Program-made: the position numbers and the translations under genes
DNA from: Psychrobacter ciconiae
GTDB taxonomy: Bacteria > Pseudomonadota > Gammaproteobacteria > Pseudomonadales > Moraxellaceae
Length of the DNA: 64,000 nt
Assembly (NCBI RefSeq): GCF_904846055.1
Contig: NZ_CAJGYV010000001.1
Span: 744,001 to 808,000 of the forward strand
Direction: 5' to 3'
Notes under the pieces: model-generated
Told to the model about the DNA's origin: nothing
What the model saw: only the letters and a program-made list of their open reading frames with translations
Database searches by the model: none
Shown: positions 54,913-62,693 of the stretch, one piece after another
How the letters are laid out: the number at the start of each line of letters is the position of its first letter
Numbering within the stretch: position 1 is the stretch's first letter

Positions 54913-55701
54913 CTACTTTTGGCGGCTGCGAACGTATTCTTTGACCCAAGCTTTGCCTTGGTCGCGGTATAAAATTAGTGTGTTGGTTCGGTAAATGGCA
55001 AGGGTTGCCACCAATAAATAACTGCCGATAATCATCAGTAACAAAGGCATCCACATGTTTGCTGACATTTTTGGTGCGGCAGTTAAGGTGAAGGTTGCGC
55101 CTTGGTGCAAGGTATTCCACCATTCAACCGAATATTTAATAATGGGCAAATTGACCGCGCCAACAATGGATAAAATCGCCGCAGCTTTTCCGCGATTTGC
55201 CGTATGCTCAAAGGCAGCAAACAGCGCCATGACACCGGCATATAAAAACGCCAAAATCAGCATTGAGGTCAGTCTTGCATCCCAAACCCAATACGTTCCC
55301 CAAGTTGGTTTTGCCCAAATCGACCCTGTTAACAAGCTAATAACGCAAAGCAAAAAGCCAATTGGCGCAATGGCTTGAGCGACCAAATTTGCCGTTTTGA
55401 TTTTCCAGACCAAATAAATCACCCCCAAAACCGCTAAGGCAAAATAGATAGAAATGGCAAGGCTTGCTGCCGGAACGTGAATAAAAATAATCCGGTAGCT
55501 GTTGCCTTGTAAATAATCCGGCGGCGCAAACGCCAAGCCCCAAATACTGCCAATGGTCAAGCAAATTGCCGCCAAAATGGCAAGCCACTTGACCCACGGC
55601 GCAAAAATCCGAAAAAACTGCTTGGTGCCAACGGTGGTCAAAAAACCTTGCCAAAGGCGCTGCCAAAAGCTCATTGATGACGCAGGAGTTGGGTTGGGCA
55701 T
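54913..55701 (-). CDS. ccmC: CcmC, heme lyase to CcmE
   Basis: 262 residues with six membrane segments and the tryptophan-rich WWD-type motif TWGTYWVWDARLTS, the heme-handling signature of CcmC. Conserved His residues flank it (FIHVPAASLAI and WWNTLHQGATF). I chose the ATG at 55701; a TTG nine codons upstream is less likely. It attaches heme to CcmE in the periplasm. Confidence 0.94.
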   Translation of the reverse strand: MPNPTPASSMSFWQRLWQGFLTTVGTKQFFRIFAPWVKWLAILAAICLTIGSIWGLAFAPPDYLQGNSYRIIFIHVPAASLAISIYFALAVLGVIYLVWKIKTANLVAQAIAPIGFLLCVISLLTGSIWAKPTWGTYWVWDARLTSMLILAFLYAGVMALFAAFEHTANRGKAAAILSIVGAVNLPIIKYSVEWWNTLHQGATFTLTAAPKMSANMWMPLLLMIIGSYLLVATLAIYRTNTLILYRDQGKAWVKEYVRSRQK

Positions 55702-55804
55702 GAAGATAAACCTATGTTTTAGCAGCAAATCAGCGACCTGCCAGCGTTAATAATCACCTGATTTCATTATAGCAATATTGCAAGATTTGTTCACGCTTGA
55801 ACGC

Positions 55805-56521
55805 TTAATTCAGCCACGACATTTTAAGCGTTTGTGCAATCACCCACGGCATAATGAGCACCGACACAATACTTCCGGCAAGCAAAAGCGCCAAAATGGG
55901 CAAACCATTTAAGCCGGTGGCAAACAAATCGACCGCGCCGGTGGCAAAAATAAGCACCGGAAGCTGCATCGGCAGCGCAATTAACGGCACAAGCACCGCG
56001 CCATTTTTGAGCGATAACGTCAAGCTACTGGCAATGGCGGACAGCATAAGCAGCATTGGGCTTCCGGTCAAAATTGACACCATTAAAATGCCGGTTTCAA
56101 ACCAACTGAGCTGAAATAACGGCACGGCAAGTAAGCTCAATAGCGCCACAATACCGCTACTAAAAATCCAATGAATGGTTAAGCGAATCAGCACCCAAAG
56201 CGGCAACGACGCTTGAGCGACCACAAGCTGCGCCAGCGTGCCATTATCAAGCGCCGGTTTAAATAGCCCATCAACGCCCATCACCAATGAAATGAGCGCG
56301 GCAATCCAAACCGCGGACACCCCCAAGCGCTGAAGCAGCTGCGGCTCGCTGCCAACGGCTAAGGGAAATAAGGTAATAATCACCAAAAACAGCACCAACG
56401 GATAAAGCCACTGAACCGCGCCTTGCTGCTTGACGTGCCACTCGCGCCGCCAAAGCTGCGCCAAACTGATACCGCACGATGCCGGACGGTGCACGGCGCT
56501 TTGCTCACGGGATTTTGCCAT
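55805..56521 (-). CDS. ccmB: CcmB, ABC transporter membrane subunit
   Basis: About 238 residues with six membrane segments: LWRREWHVKQQGAVQWLYPL at the N terminus and FETGILMVSILTGSPMLLML in the middle, typical of CcmB. With CcmA it uses ATP to release holo-CcmE from CcmCD. The ATG at 56521 is chosen; a GTG sits directly upstream. It follows ccmA by 42 bp. Confidence 0.92.
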   Translation of the reverse strand: MAKSREQSAVHRPASCGISLAQLWRREWHVKQQGAVQWLYPLVLFLVIITLFPLAVGSEPQLLQRLGVSAVWIAALISLVMGVDGLFKPALDNGTLAQLVVAQASLPLWVLIRLTIHWIFSSGIVALLSLLAVPLFQLSWFETGILMVSILTGSPMLLMLSAIASSLTLSLKNGAVLVPLIALPMQLPVLIFATGAVDLFATGLNGLPILALLLAGSIVSVLIMPWVIAQTLKMSWLN

Positions 56522-56563
56522 CACCCACCCTATTTATTAACTTTAAAATTGTTAAATCAATGG

Positions 56564-57190
56564 TTAAATCATAAACTCTGACAAATCAAGATGACGGTTT
56601 GCCACCTTAACCGCTTGGTGACTGGTCATGAGTACCGCCCCGCCTGCTTTACTAAATGCCAAAATTTGCGCTTCCATTTTCGCCACCATTGCCACATCAA
56701 GCGCGGTAAATGGCTCATCAAGCAGCCAAAGCGGCGTCACCTCAGGGGTCATCAATTTAAGCCGAGCAAGTGTAATTTTGCGAGTTTGCCCTGCTGACAA
56801 ATGGTTGGACGACAGCATCTCAAAGCCTTGCAATCCCACCCACTCAAGTGCCTCGTCAACCTCTGCCTTTGATGGCGCTATGCCATATAAATTCAGCAAA
56901 AAGGTCAAATTTTGCTCAACGGTTAAATTGGGATGAATGCCAAGCTGATGCGACACAAACAATGGCTGAATCGGGATACTTTTTAACCCTTGGTAATAAA
57001 CTTCGCCTTGCAAAATTGGCAAAAGTCCGGCAAGCTGCATTAAAAGCGTGGTTTTTCCGGTGCCGTTTTCGCCGATGACATGGCAAATATCGCCGGAATG
57101 CAGCCTAAGCTCAACCGCCTCACAAAGCGGCATCTCACCGCGCTGAACGGTCAAGTCTTCTAAGGTTAACAGCGGTTGTTGCAAAGTCAT
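56564..57190 (-). CDS. ccmA: CcmA, ABC transporter ATPase of cytochrome c maturation
   Basis: About 208 residues. Walker A GENGTGKTTL, signature LSAGQTRKITLARL and Walker B PLWLLDEPFTALD are clear. It energises the CcmABCD complex. The ATG at 57190 gives the family-typical N terminus; an ATG at 57232 would add 14 residues and lies only about 24 bp from a likely -10. First gene of the leftward operon. Confidence 0.93.
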   Translation of the reverse strand: MTLQQPLLTLEDLTVQRGEMPLCEAVELRLHSGDICHVIGENGTGKTTLLMQLAGLLPILQGEVYYQGLKSIPIQPLFVSHQLGIHPNLTVEQNLTFLLNLYGIAPSKAEVDEALEWVGLQGFEMLSSNHLSAGQTRKITLARLKLMTPEVTPLWLLDEPFTALDVAMVAKMEAQILAFSKAGGAVLMTSHQAVKVANRHLDLSEFMI

Positions 57191-57255
57191 GATTGGATTC
57201 TGCCATCGTTGAAAATTGGCGGCATATTGCATGCCTCGTCACTAAATATCGTGGC

Positions 57256-57264
57256 ATAATAGCA
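57256..57264 (-). promoter_or_regulatory. Extended -10 promoter candidate for the ccm operon
   Basis: The reverse strand reads TGC then TATTAT upstream of ccmA. No clear -35. Another member of the recurring TGC-TATaaT form. Confidence 0.45.
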
Positions 57265-57334
57265 AAATAACCACACCGGTTGCGACTTTCGTTGACCTAA
57301 ATTGCCTATATTAGTATAACAAATTGCCGATATT

Positions 57335-58408
57335 ATGACCTCAAATCCCAATTCTGATTTTAAGCCCGACTCTAAACCAAGCAGCCCTCAAACTCATGAG
57401 CCAAACCAACAAGCTGCCGCCTTGATTGCCGCACAAGTGCCCTTTATGCAGTCTTGGCTAGCGGAGAACGCCGCCTTACTCATAAAAGACGCTATTGCTT
57501 GGCTGTATCAGCAGCCGATGTCGCGCTATATCAGCCTTGATGACATTCAAAAGCTGATGACCGACTGGGTGCTTGCTTATTCGTTAAGCGAGGTTATGCG
57601 TGGTGATATCAAGCTTGTGCTACAAAGTATTATTTACAACCCTGTTAATGATAATACGCCACTGTCTGAGCTCATTGACGACGCCCAAGTTGACCATCTT
57701 GCCTGCTATATCAGCCGCCACGATGCTCAGCGCGCCGCTCTGATTCATGCGCTCATTGGCAATGATACCTTTGCCGATTTGTTGACCAAGACCTTGCATC
57801 ACGCCATCAACGACTTTATGGAAGGCACGCTTGATAAAGCCGGCGGCGTTGGCAAACTGATGAAAATGGGTCGCAGCTCCTTTGAGCGCGCCACCAACAA
57901 AAACCTTGATGACAAGCTTCAAGGCTACTTGCACCGCAACATTAAAGAATTAAGCCTTCGCGCTGAAGCCAATGCCAACGCTCATTTATCCAACGATGAA
58001 GTGGCAAGGCTGCTGCTTAAAGGCTGGTCACGGATTAAAGAAACCCCGTTGAGCACCGCTCAAGATTACCTTAATAACGATATTAGCAACGATGACGACA
58101 ACAACAGCATCGAGCACATCGAAGACCATATCAATCAAAGCTTTAATCGGCTTCGGCAGTCCGATTATTTAAAAACCTTGCTCAAATCGGCAAGTAAATC
58201 ATGGTATCACCATCATATCAATGACACAATCGGTCAACTTGCTACCGCGCTTTATATTGATGACGCGGCAATTGACACGCTTGCCAATAAGCTTGCCCCG
58301 CTTTGCCGTGATGCCATTGCAAGCCCTGTTTTTGCTGACCATTCCCATCAGATGCTTAGCGATTTTTATCAGCAGCCCGAGATTCAAAAGCTGCTCAATA
58401 AGTCTTAA
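57335..58408 (+). CDS. Hypothetical helical protein
   Basis: 357 residues, family not recognised. No signal peptide or membrane segment. The N-terminal 35 residues are Pro/Ser/Asn-rich and probably disordered; the rest looks all-helical with regular Leu/Ile spacing (for example NAALLIKDAIAWLYQQP and LAPLCRDAIASPVFADH). An Asp/Asn-rich spacer (NDISNDDDNNS) lies near residue 255. It is followed 78 bp later by a YbjN-domain gene and then an HDAC-like gene in the same direction, a possible three-gene unit. Composition fits the neighbourhood, so it is a native gene. Confidence 0.7.
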   Translation: MTSNPNSDFKPDSKPSSPQTHEPNQQAAALIAAQVPFMQSWLAENAALLIKDAIAWLYQQPMSRYISLDDIQKLMTDWVLAYSLSEVMRGDIKLVLQSIIYNPVNDNTPLSELIDDAQVDHLACYISRHDAQRAALIHALIGNDTFADLLTKTLHHAINDFMEGTLDKAGGVGKLMKMGRSSFERATNKNLDDKLQGYLHRNIKELSLRAEANANAHLSNDEVARLLLKGWSRIKETPLSTAQDYLNNDISNDDDNNSIEHIEDHINQSFNRLRQSDYLKTLLKSASKSWYHHHINDTIGQLATALYIDDAAIDTLANKLAPLCRDAIASPVFADHSHQMLSDFYQQPEIQKLLNKS

Positions 58409-58486
58409 AATGGTGAGTTTGGCAGCGGATTTTACAACTATTTTTTATCAGCAGCGCTGATATTTTGACCCAAAGACCTTTTTTAT

Positions 58487-59293
58487 ATGAGTCAACCTTC
58501 TAAAATCAGCGTTTGGCAAAAAATCAAACAGTTTTTGCAAAAAAAGTCTTCAGAAAATGATGAGGCAAAAAGCGCAAAAGCTGACGATGCTACCCTCGCG
58601 CCCGAGACGTTGCCGCAAAAAAAGCCGGCAGCTGACCAAAATGATGCCCTTGCAAAATCGCAAAATACGACAAATCAAGACGCGGAAAGCTTGAAAAAAA
58701 GCTTGGAAAACAACACTCCTGCGGACGATGAGTTGCCATTTTTTGACCGCCAAACTGAGTCCGATGCCACGCCGATTACCGATTTTATCAAAGACTATTT
58801 TGAGCAAAAACAGTGGCATTATACTTATTATGCGCCGCGCGACAGTGACTCGCAGCAGTCGCATCATTTGTCCTTGCGAATGAAAAATAAAGACATCGAT
58901 TGCGGCTATTTGTTTCGCGTTCAAGAAAACAATCATTTTTTGGCAGTTTATGGGATTTTGCCGTTTTTAATTCCAGAGTCGCACCAAAGCGCGGCAATGC
59001 TGCTCATCACCCAAATCAACTACGATATGATTATCGGCAACCTTGAAATGGACATCAATGACGGCGAAGTTCGCTATAAAAATGCCATCGACGTTGAGGT
59101 GCTTGGTCTTGATGAGGATATTTTAGAGGGCTTGCTGCAAAGCGTGGTGGCGATGACCACGGTTGCCTTTGAGATTTTTAGCGATTTAATCAACACGCCA
59201 AGTCCATCAAACGACTTGCCAACGCTGCTTGAAGAGCTTCACGCTGAGGCGCAATCGCGGACGTTTTTTTTACCCACCGAATTTGTCCAGTAA
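58487..59293 (+). CDS. YbjN-domain protein
   Basis: 268 residues. The first about 95 residues are low complexity and charged (Lys/Asp/Ala/Asn). The C-terminal domain reads FLAVYGILPFLIPESHQSAA, ITQINYDMIIGNLEMDINDG and VVAMTTVAFEIFSDLI, matching the YbjN fold, which resembles type III secretion chaperones. Functions reported for YbjN are regulatory and poorly defined. It precedes the HDAC-like gene by 26 bp. Confidence 0.7.
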   Translation: MSQPSKISVWQKIKQFLQKKSSENDEAKSAKADDATLAPETLPQKKPAADQNDALAKSQNTTNQDAESLKKSLENNTPADDELPFFDRQTESDATPITDFIKDYFEQKQWHYTYYAPRDSDSQQSHHLSLRMKNKDIDCGYLFRVQENNHFLAVYGILPFLIPESHQSAAMLLITQINYDMIIGNLEMDINDGEVRYKNAIDVEVLGLDEDILEGLLQSVVAMTTVAFEIFSDLINTPSPSNDLPTLLEELHAEAQSRTFFLPTEFVQ

Positions 59294-59319
59294 CTCTTTT
59301 AAAAACGATTTGAACCATT

Positions 59320-60228
59320 ATGCTAAAAATTGCTTACTCTGAGGTGTTTCGCTACCAAGTTCCCGAAAAACACCGCTTTCCCATGCAAAAATACACCATG
59401 ATTCCTGAGCGCTTGTTAAAGGAGGGCACAATCACCGCGGACAATTTTTTTGCGCCCAAGCTTTTAAGCGAGGAGGAGATTTTAACCACGCACACGGCAG
59501 AATATTGGCACAAGTTAAAAACGCAAACGCTCAGCGTCAAGGAAGCAAGACCGATTGGCTTTGAGATGACGCCGGAGTTGGTCACGCGCGGTCGCTACAT
59601 TGCGCACGCCACTTATGAATGCGCGCTATTTGCCAAACAATTTGGCGTGGCAATGAACGTGGCAGGCGGCACCCATCATGCCTTTGCTGACCACGGTGAG
59701 GGCTTTTGCGTGTTTAATGACGTTTGTATTGCCAGTAATTTGCTGCTGTCTCGCGGGGAAGCGTCACGGATTTTGATTGTCGATTTGGACGTTCATCAAG
59801 GCAATGGCAACGCGGCAATCATGAAAGAGGAGCCGCGGGTGTTTGTATTTAGCATTCACGGCGCAAAAAACTACCCGTTTCGCAAGCAAATTTCGGACTT
59901 GGATATTGAGCTTGCCAACGACACGGGAGATGCGGAATATTTGCAGATTTTAGGCGATACCTTGCCAAAATTAATCAGCGACTTTCAACCGGATTTAATT
60001 TTTTATCAATCGGCGGTTGATGTTTTGGCAACCGATAAATTGGGCAAATTGGCGCTGACGCCTGAGGGCTGCCTTGCCCGTGATGAGATGGTATTAACTC
60101 TGGCAAAAGACGCGCAAATTCCGGTAGCGATAGTCATGGGCGGCGGCTATTCAGAAGACATTAACGATGTGGTTGAAGCGCACTGCAATACCTTTCGCGC
60201 CGCCCAACGCATTTTTTTTAATAAGTAA
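59320..60228 (+). CDS. Histone deacetylase-family hydrolase
   Basis: 302 residues. Zinc-site and catalytic motifs are AGGTHHAFADHGEGFCVFND, VDLDVHQGNGNA, FYQSAVDVLATD and VMGGGYSED, all of the HDAC/acetylpolyamine amidohydrolase superfamily. The HH pair, the Asp-Val-His ligand and the GGGY turn are intact, so it should be an active zinc deacetylase on acetyl-lysine or a small acetylated substrate. It ends convergently with coaBC, with 31 bp between. Confidence 0.9.
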   Translation: MLKIAYSEVFRYQVPEKHRFPMQKYTMIPERLLKEGTITADNFFAPKLLSEEEILTTHTAEYWHKLKTQTLSVKEARPIGFEMTPELVTRGRYIAHATYECALFAKQFGVAMNVAGGTHHAFADHGEGFCVFNDVCIASNLLLSRGEASRILIVDLDVHQGNGNAAIMKEEPRVFVFSIHGAKNYPFRKQISDLDIELANDTGDAEYLQILGDTLPKLISDFQPDLIFYQSAVDVLATDKLGKLALTPEGCLARDEMVLTLAKDAQIPVAIVMGGGYSEDINDVVEAHCNTFRAAQRIFFNK

Positions 60229-60259
60229 CTTCTTAACCCCTAGTTTTTATAAAAATGGC

Positions 60260-61618
60260 TTAATTGCAGTTATCACGTTTAACCATAGTCGCCCCAATTA
60301 AGCTGACCAATTGCTGAGCAATGTCATCTTTTGATGCTTTATCTAAATTAACGCTCTCGGTTTGATAGTTTTCTGCAAAAAAGACTTGCATGGCGTTATT
60401 ATCGCTGGCAAACCCAATGTCAGCGCGCGACACGTCATTGCAAGCAATCATGTCTAAATCTTTTGCAGCAAGTTTTTGGCGGGCGTAATGCTCGACATCT
60501 TGAGTTTCCGCGGCAAAGCCAACGACAAATAAGTCCGGATTGGCATTTGAAATGGTGGCTAAAATATCAGGATTTTTGACCAATTCTAGGGTCATGGTGT
60601 CCTGAGTCTTTTTGATTTTTTGCGGGGCAGCGTCGCGAGTTCGGTAGTCGGCAACGGCAGCGGTAGCAATAAAAATATCGGCAACTGTATTTTGGCTTAA
60701 TTCGTCATGGTTGTGGCTGTGAGGGTGGTGGTCATGGTCGCAATCGCAATCATCATGGTGATGGTCATGAAAATGCTCGTGCTCATCGTCATCATTGATA
60801 AATAGCGCCGGATGCGTTCCTGCCACGCAATCGGTGGCAGCGCTGAGCATATCCGCCGCTGATAACACATCAATTCGGGTCACGCCGCTCGGGGTTGGCA
60901 GGGCAACTTTGCCACCAACGATAAGCGTCACCTTTGCCCCCGCCGCCACGCAAGCTTTTGCCAAGGCAAATCCCATTTTGCCGGAGGAGTGATTGGACAA
61001 ATAACGAACCGGATCAATGGCTTCAACCGTAGGGCCTGCGGTGATGACCACGTGCTTTTCTGCCAGATATTGCGGCGTTGAGAGCTTGGCAATAAACAGT
61101 TGCGTTTGCGCAAGTAACATTTCAGGTTCAGGAAGCCGCCCTGCGCCAACATCGCCGCAAGCTTGAATGCCGCTGTCAGGTTGAATGATGTGGTAATTTA
61201 AATCGGTTAAGGTTTGAATGTTTAGGCTGACCGCCGGATGCGACCACATTTGCTGATTCATCGCAGGGGCAATCAGCACCGGCGCGGTGGTCGCAAGGCA
61301 AACGGTGGCAAGCAAATCATCCGCCATTCCCATCGCAAGCCGTGCAATGGTATTGGCAGAAGCGGGTGCGATAATGACTAAATCCGCCCATTTGGCAAGC
61401 TCAATATGCCCCATTCCGGCTTCGGCAGTCTCATCAAGCAAGCTTGAATGCACCGGATTGCCAGTCAGCGCTTGCAAGGTCAACGGCGTGATAAAGGCTT
61501 TTGCGCCTTCGGTCATAATCACGCGAACCTCAAAGCCGGCTTTGATAAGCAGTCGCGCAAAAACGGCGGATTTATAAGCGGCAATTCCGCCGGTGATGGC
61601 AAGGACAATATGAGTCAT
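60260..61618 (-). CDS. coaBC: CoaBC (Dfp): PPC decarboxylase / phosphopantothenoylcysteine synthase with His-rich insertion
   Basis: 452 residues against about 400-410 usual. The CoaC half has GGIAAYKSAVFARLL, IIAPASANTIARLAMGMADD and PVLIAPAMNQQMW. The CoaB half begins AGPTVEAIDPVRYLSNHSSG and ends with VGFAAET and CNDVSRADIGF. Within CoaB, about residues 274-305 are an Asp/Glu/His-rich loop with 12 His and 2 Cys, for example HFHDHHHDDCDCDHDHHPHS. It makes 4'-phosphopantetheine for CoA. The loop looks like a metal-binding accessory and is not part of the known catalytic core. Confidence 0.95.
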   Translation of the reverse strand: MTHIVLAITGGIAAYKSAVFARLLIKAGFEVRVIMTEGAKAFITPLTLQALTGNPVHSSLLDETAEAGMGHIELAKWADLVIIAPASANTIARLAMGMADDLLATVCLATTAPVLIAPAMNQQMWSHPAVSLNIQTLTDLNYHIIQPDSGIQACGDVGAGRLPEPEMLLAQTQLFIAKLSTPQYLAEKHVVITAGPTVEAIDPVRYLSNHSSGKMGFALAKACVAAGAKVTLIVGGKVALPTPSGVTRIDVLSAADMLSAATDCVAGTHPALFINDDDEHEHFHDHHHDDCDCDHDHHPHSHNHDELSQNTVADIFIATAAVADYRTRDAAPQKIKKTQDTMTLELVKNPDILATISNANPDLFVVGFAAETQDVEHYARQKLAAKDLDMIACNDVSRADIGFASDNNAMQVFFAENYQTESVNLDKASKDDIAQQLVSLIGATMVKRDNCN

Positions 61619-61778
61619 AAGCTTAATTTCGATATCAAAATGCGGTAAAAATTGCGCTTATGGTATCAATTTTGGGCTAAATTGGGTAATATTTCGCGCA
61701 ATTTATTCTAATTCACGGCAAATTTTTATTATTTTCTGATTTTGTTTTTATCAATTTTATTATTAAAAAAGGCAAGTC

Positions 61779-62459
61779 ATGGCAATTAAAGACTGGCATG
61801 AGGACGACAGACCACGCGAAAAGCTGCTTAAACTGGGCGCGGCAAGCTTAAGTGATGCTGAAATTTTGGCGATATTTTTGCGAACCGGAACGGCAAAGCT
61901 AAGCGCCATTGATTTGGCTCGGCACTTAATTGAGCAGTTTGGCAGCCTTTCCAATTTACTTGCCGCGCCAAAAGACCACGTTTTGGCGTGTCATGGTATT
62001 GGCATTGCTAAATACGCGCAAATCATGGCATCGCTTGAAATGGGCGTTCGCTATTTGGACGGTCAACTCAAATCAGGGCAGCATTTTGCCGAGTCAAGCA
62101 TGGTTAAAGACTACCTGCGCGCCAAGCTTGCCCGCGAGCCGCGGGAGGTATTTGCGGTCATGTGCTTAGATGACGCGCTTGGGCTGATCCACTTTGAAGT
62201 GCTTTTCACCGGCGGAATATCCAGCTGTTCGGTTTGCATCAAGCACGTGCTTCGTCATGCCATCAGCCATTCGGCAAGCCAATTGATTGTGGCTCACAAT
62301 CACCCAAAAACATCCGCCCACCCTTCCGATGCTGACGATCATCTTACGCATCAATTAAAAGCCGCTTGCGAGTTGATTGATTTAACTTTACTTGACCATA
62401 TTATTGTTGGTTGCGGTGATGTTTTATCCTATAAAGAACTCAACCGCGCGCCATTTTAA
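61779..62459 (+). CDS. radC: RadC-family JAB-domain protein
   Basis: 226 residues. The N-terminal helix-hairpin-helix region (LGAASLSDAEILAIFLRTGT, LACHGIGIAKYAQI) is followed by the JAMM metal motif HNHPKTSAHPSDADD. RadC is widespread, linked to competence and recombination in some genera; the E. coli repair phenotype was later assigned elsewhere. The family name is secure, the function is not. The ATG follows AAAAAGGCAAGTC. Divergent from coaBC. Confidence 0.92.
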   Translation: MAIKDWHEDDRPREKLLKLGAASLSDAEILAIFLRTGTAKLSAIDLARHLIEQFGSLSNLLAAPKDHVLACHGIGIAKYAQIMASLEMGVRYLDGQLKSGQHFAESSMVKDYLRAKLAREPREVFAVMCLDDALGLIHFEVLFTGGISSCSVCIKHVLRHAISHSASQLIVAHNHPKTSAHPSDADDHLTHQLKAACELIDLTLLDHIIVGCGDVLSYKELNRAPF

Positions 62460-62619
62460 CCTTTGACTTTAAAACCGCTAAAAAAGTGCTAAAAACATAA
62501 CTGGATACAGTTTTTTAACTGCCGTTAGCACAATTGCCCTTGATAGTTGGGCGTGAATATTTCATGCTTAAACATTTCATATTGTTAACCAACTATATCA
62601 TAATAAGTACAGGTTAATT

Positions 62620-62638
62620 TTTACAGCAAGATTGTAAA
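62620..62638. promoter_or_regulatory. TTTACA/TGTAAA inverted repeat upstream of fadE
   Basis: Perfect 6-bp arms around seven bases, 56 bp before the acyl-CoA dehydrogenase ATG. Its position fits an operator for fatty-acid control, but it does not match the known PsrA or FadR consensus closely. Nothing else is recognised in 62460-62693. Confidence 0.35.
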
Positions 62639-62693
62639 TATCATCAAAGCTGTTGCCATCATTTTCATAAGACTATTTTTTTTGGAGGCCGTC

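Noticed and set aside
60700..60800. His-rich stretch as a separate small metallopeptide gene
   Set aside because: It is in frame within coaBC with intact CoaB motifs on both sides, so it is an insertion in that protein.
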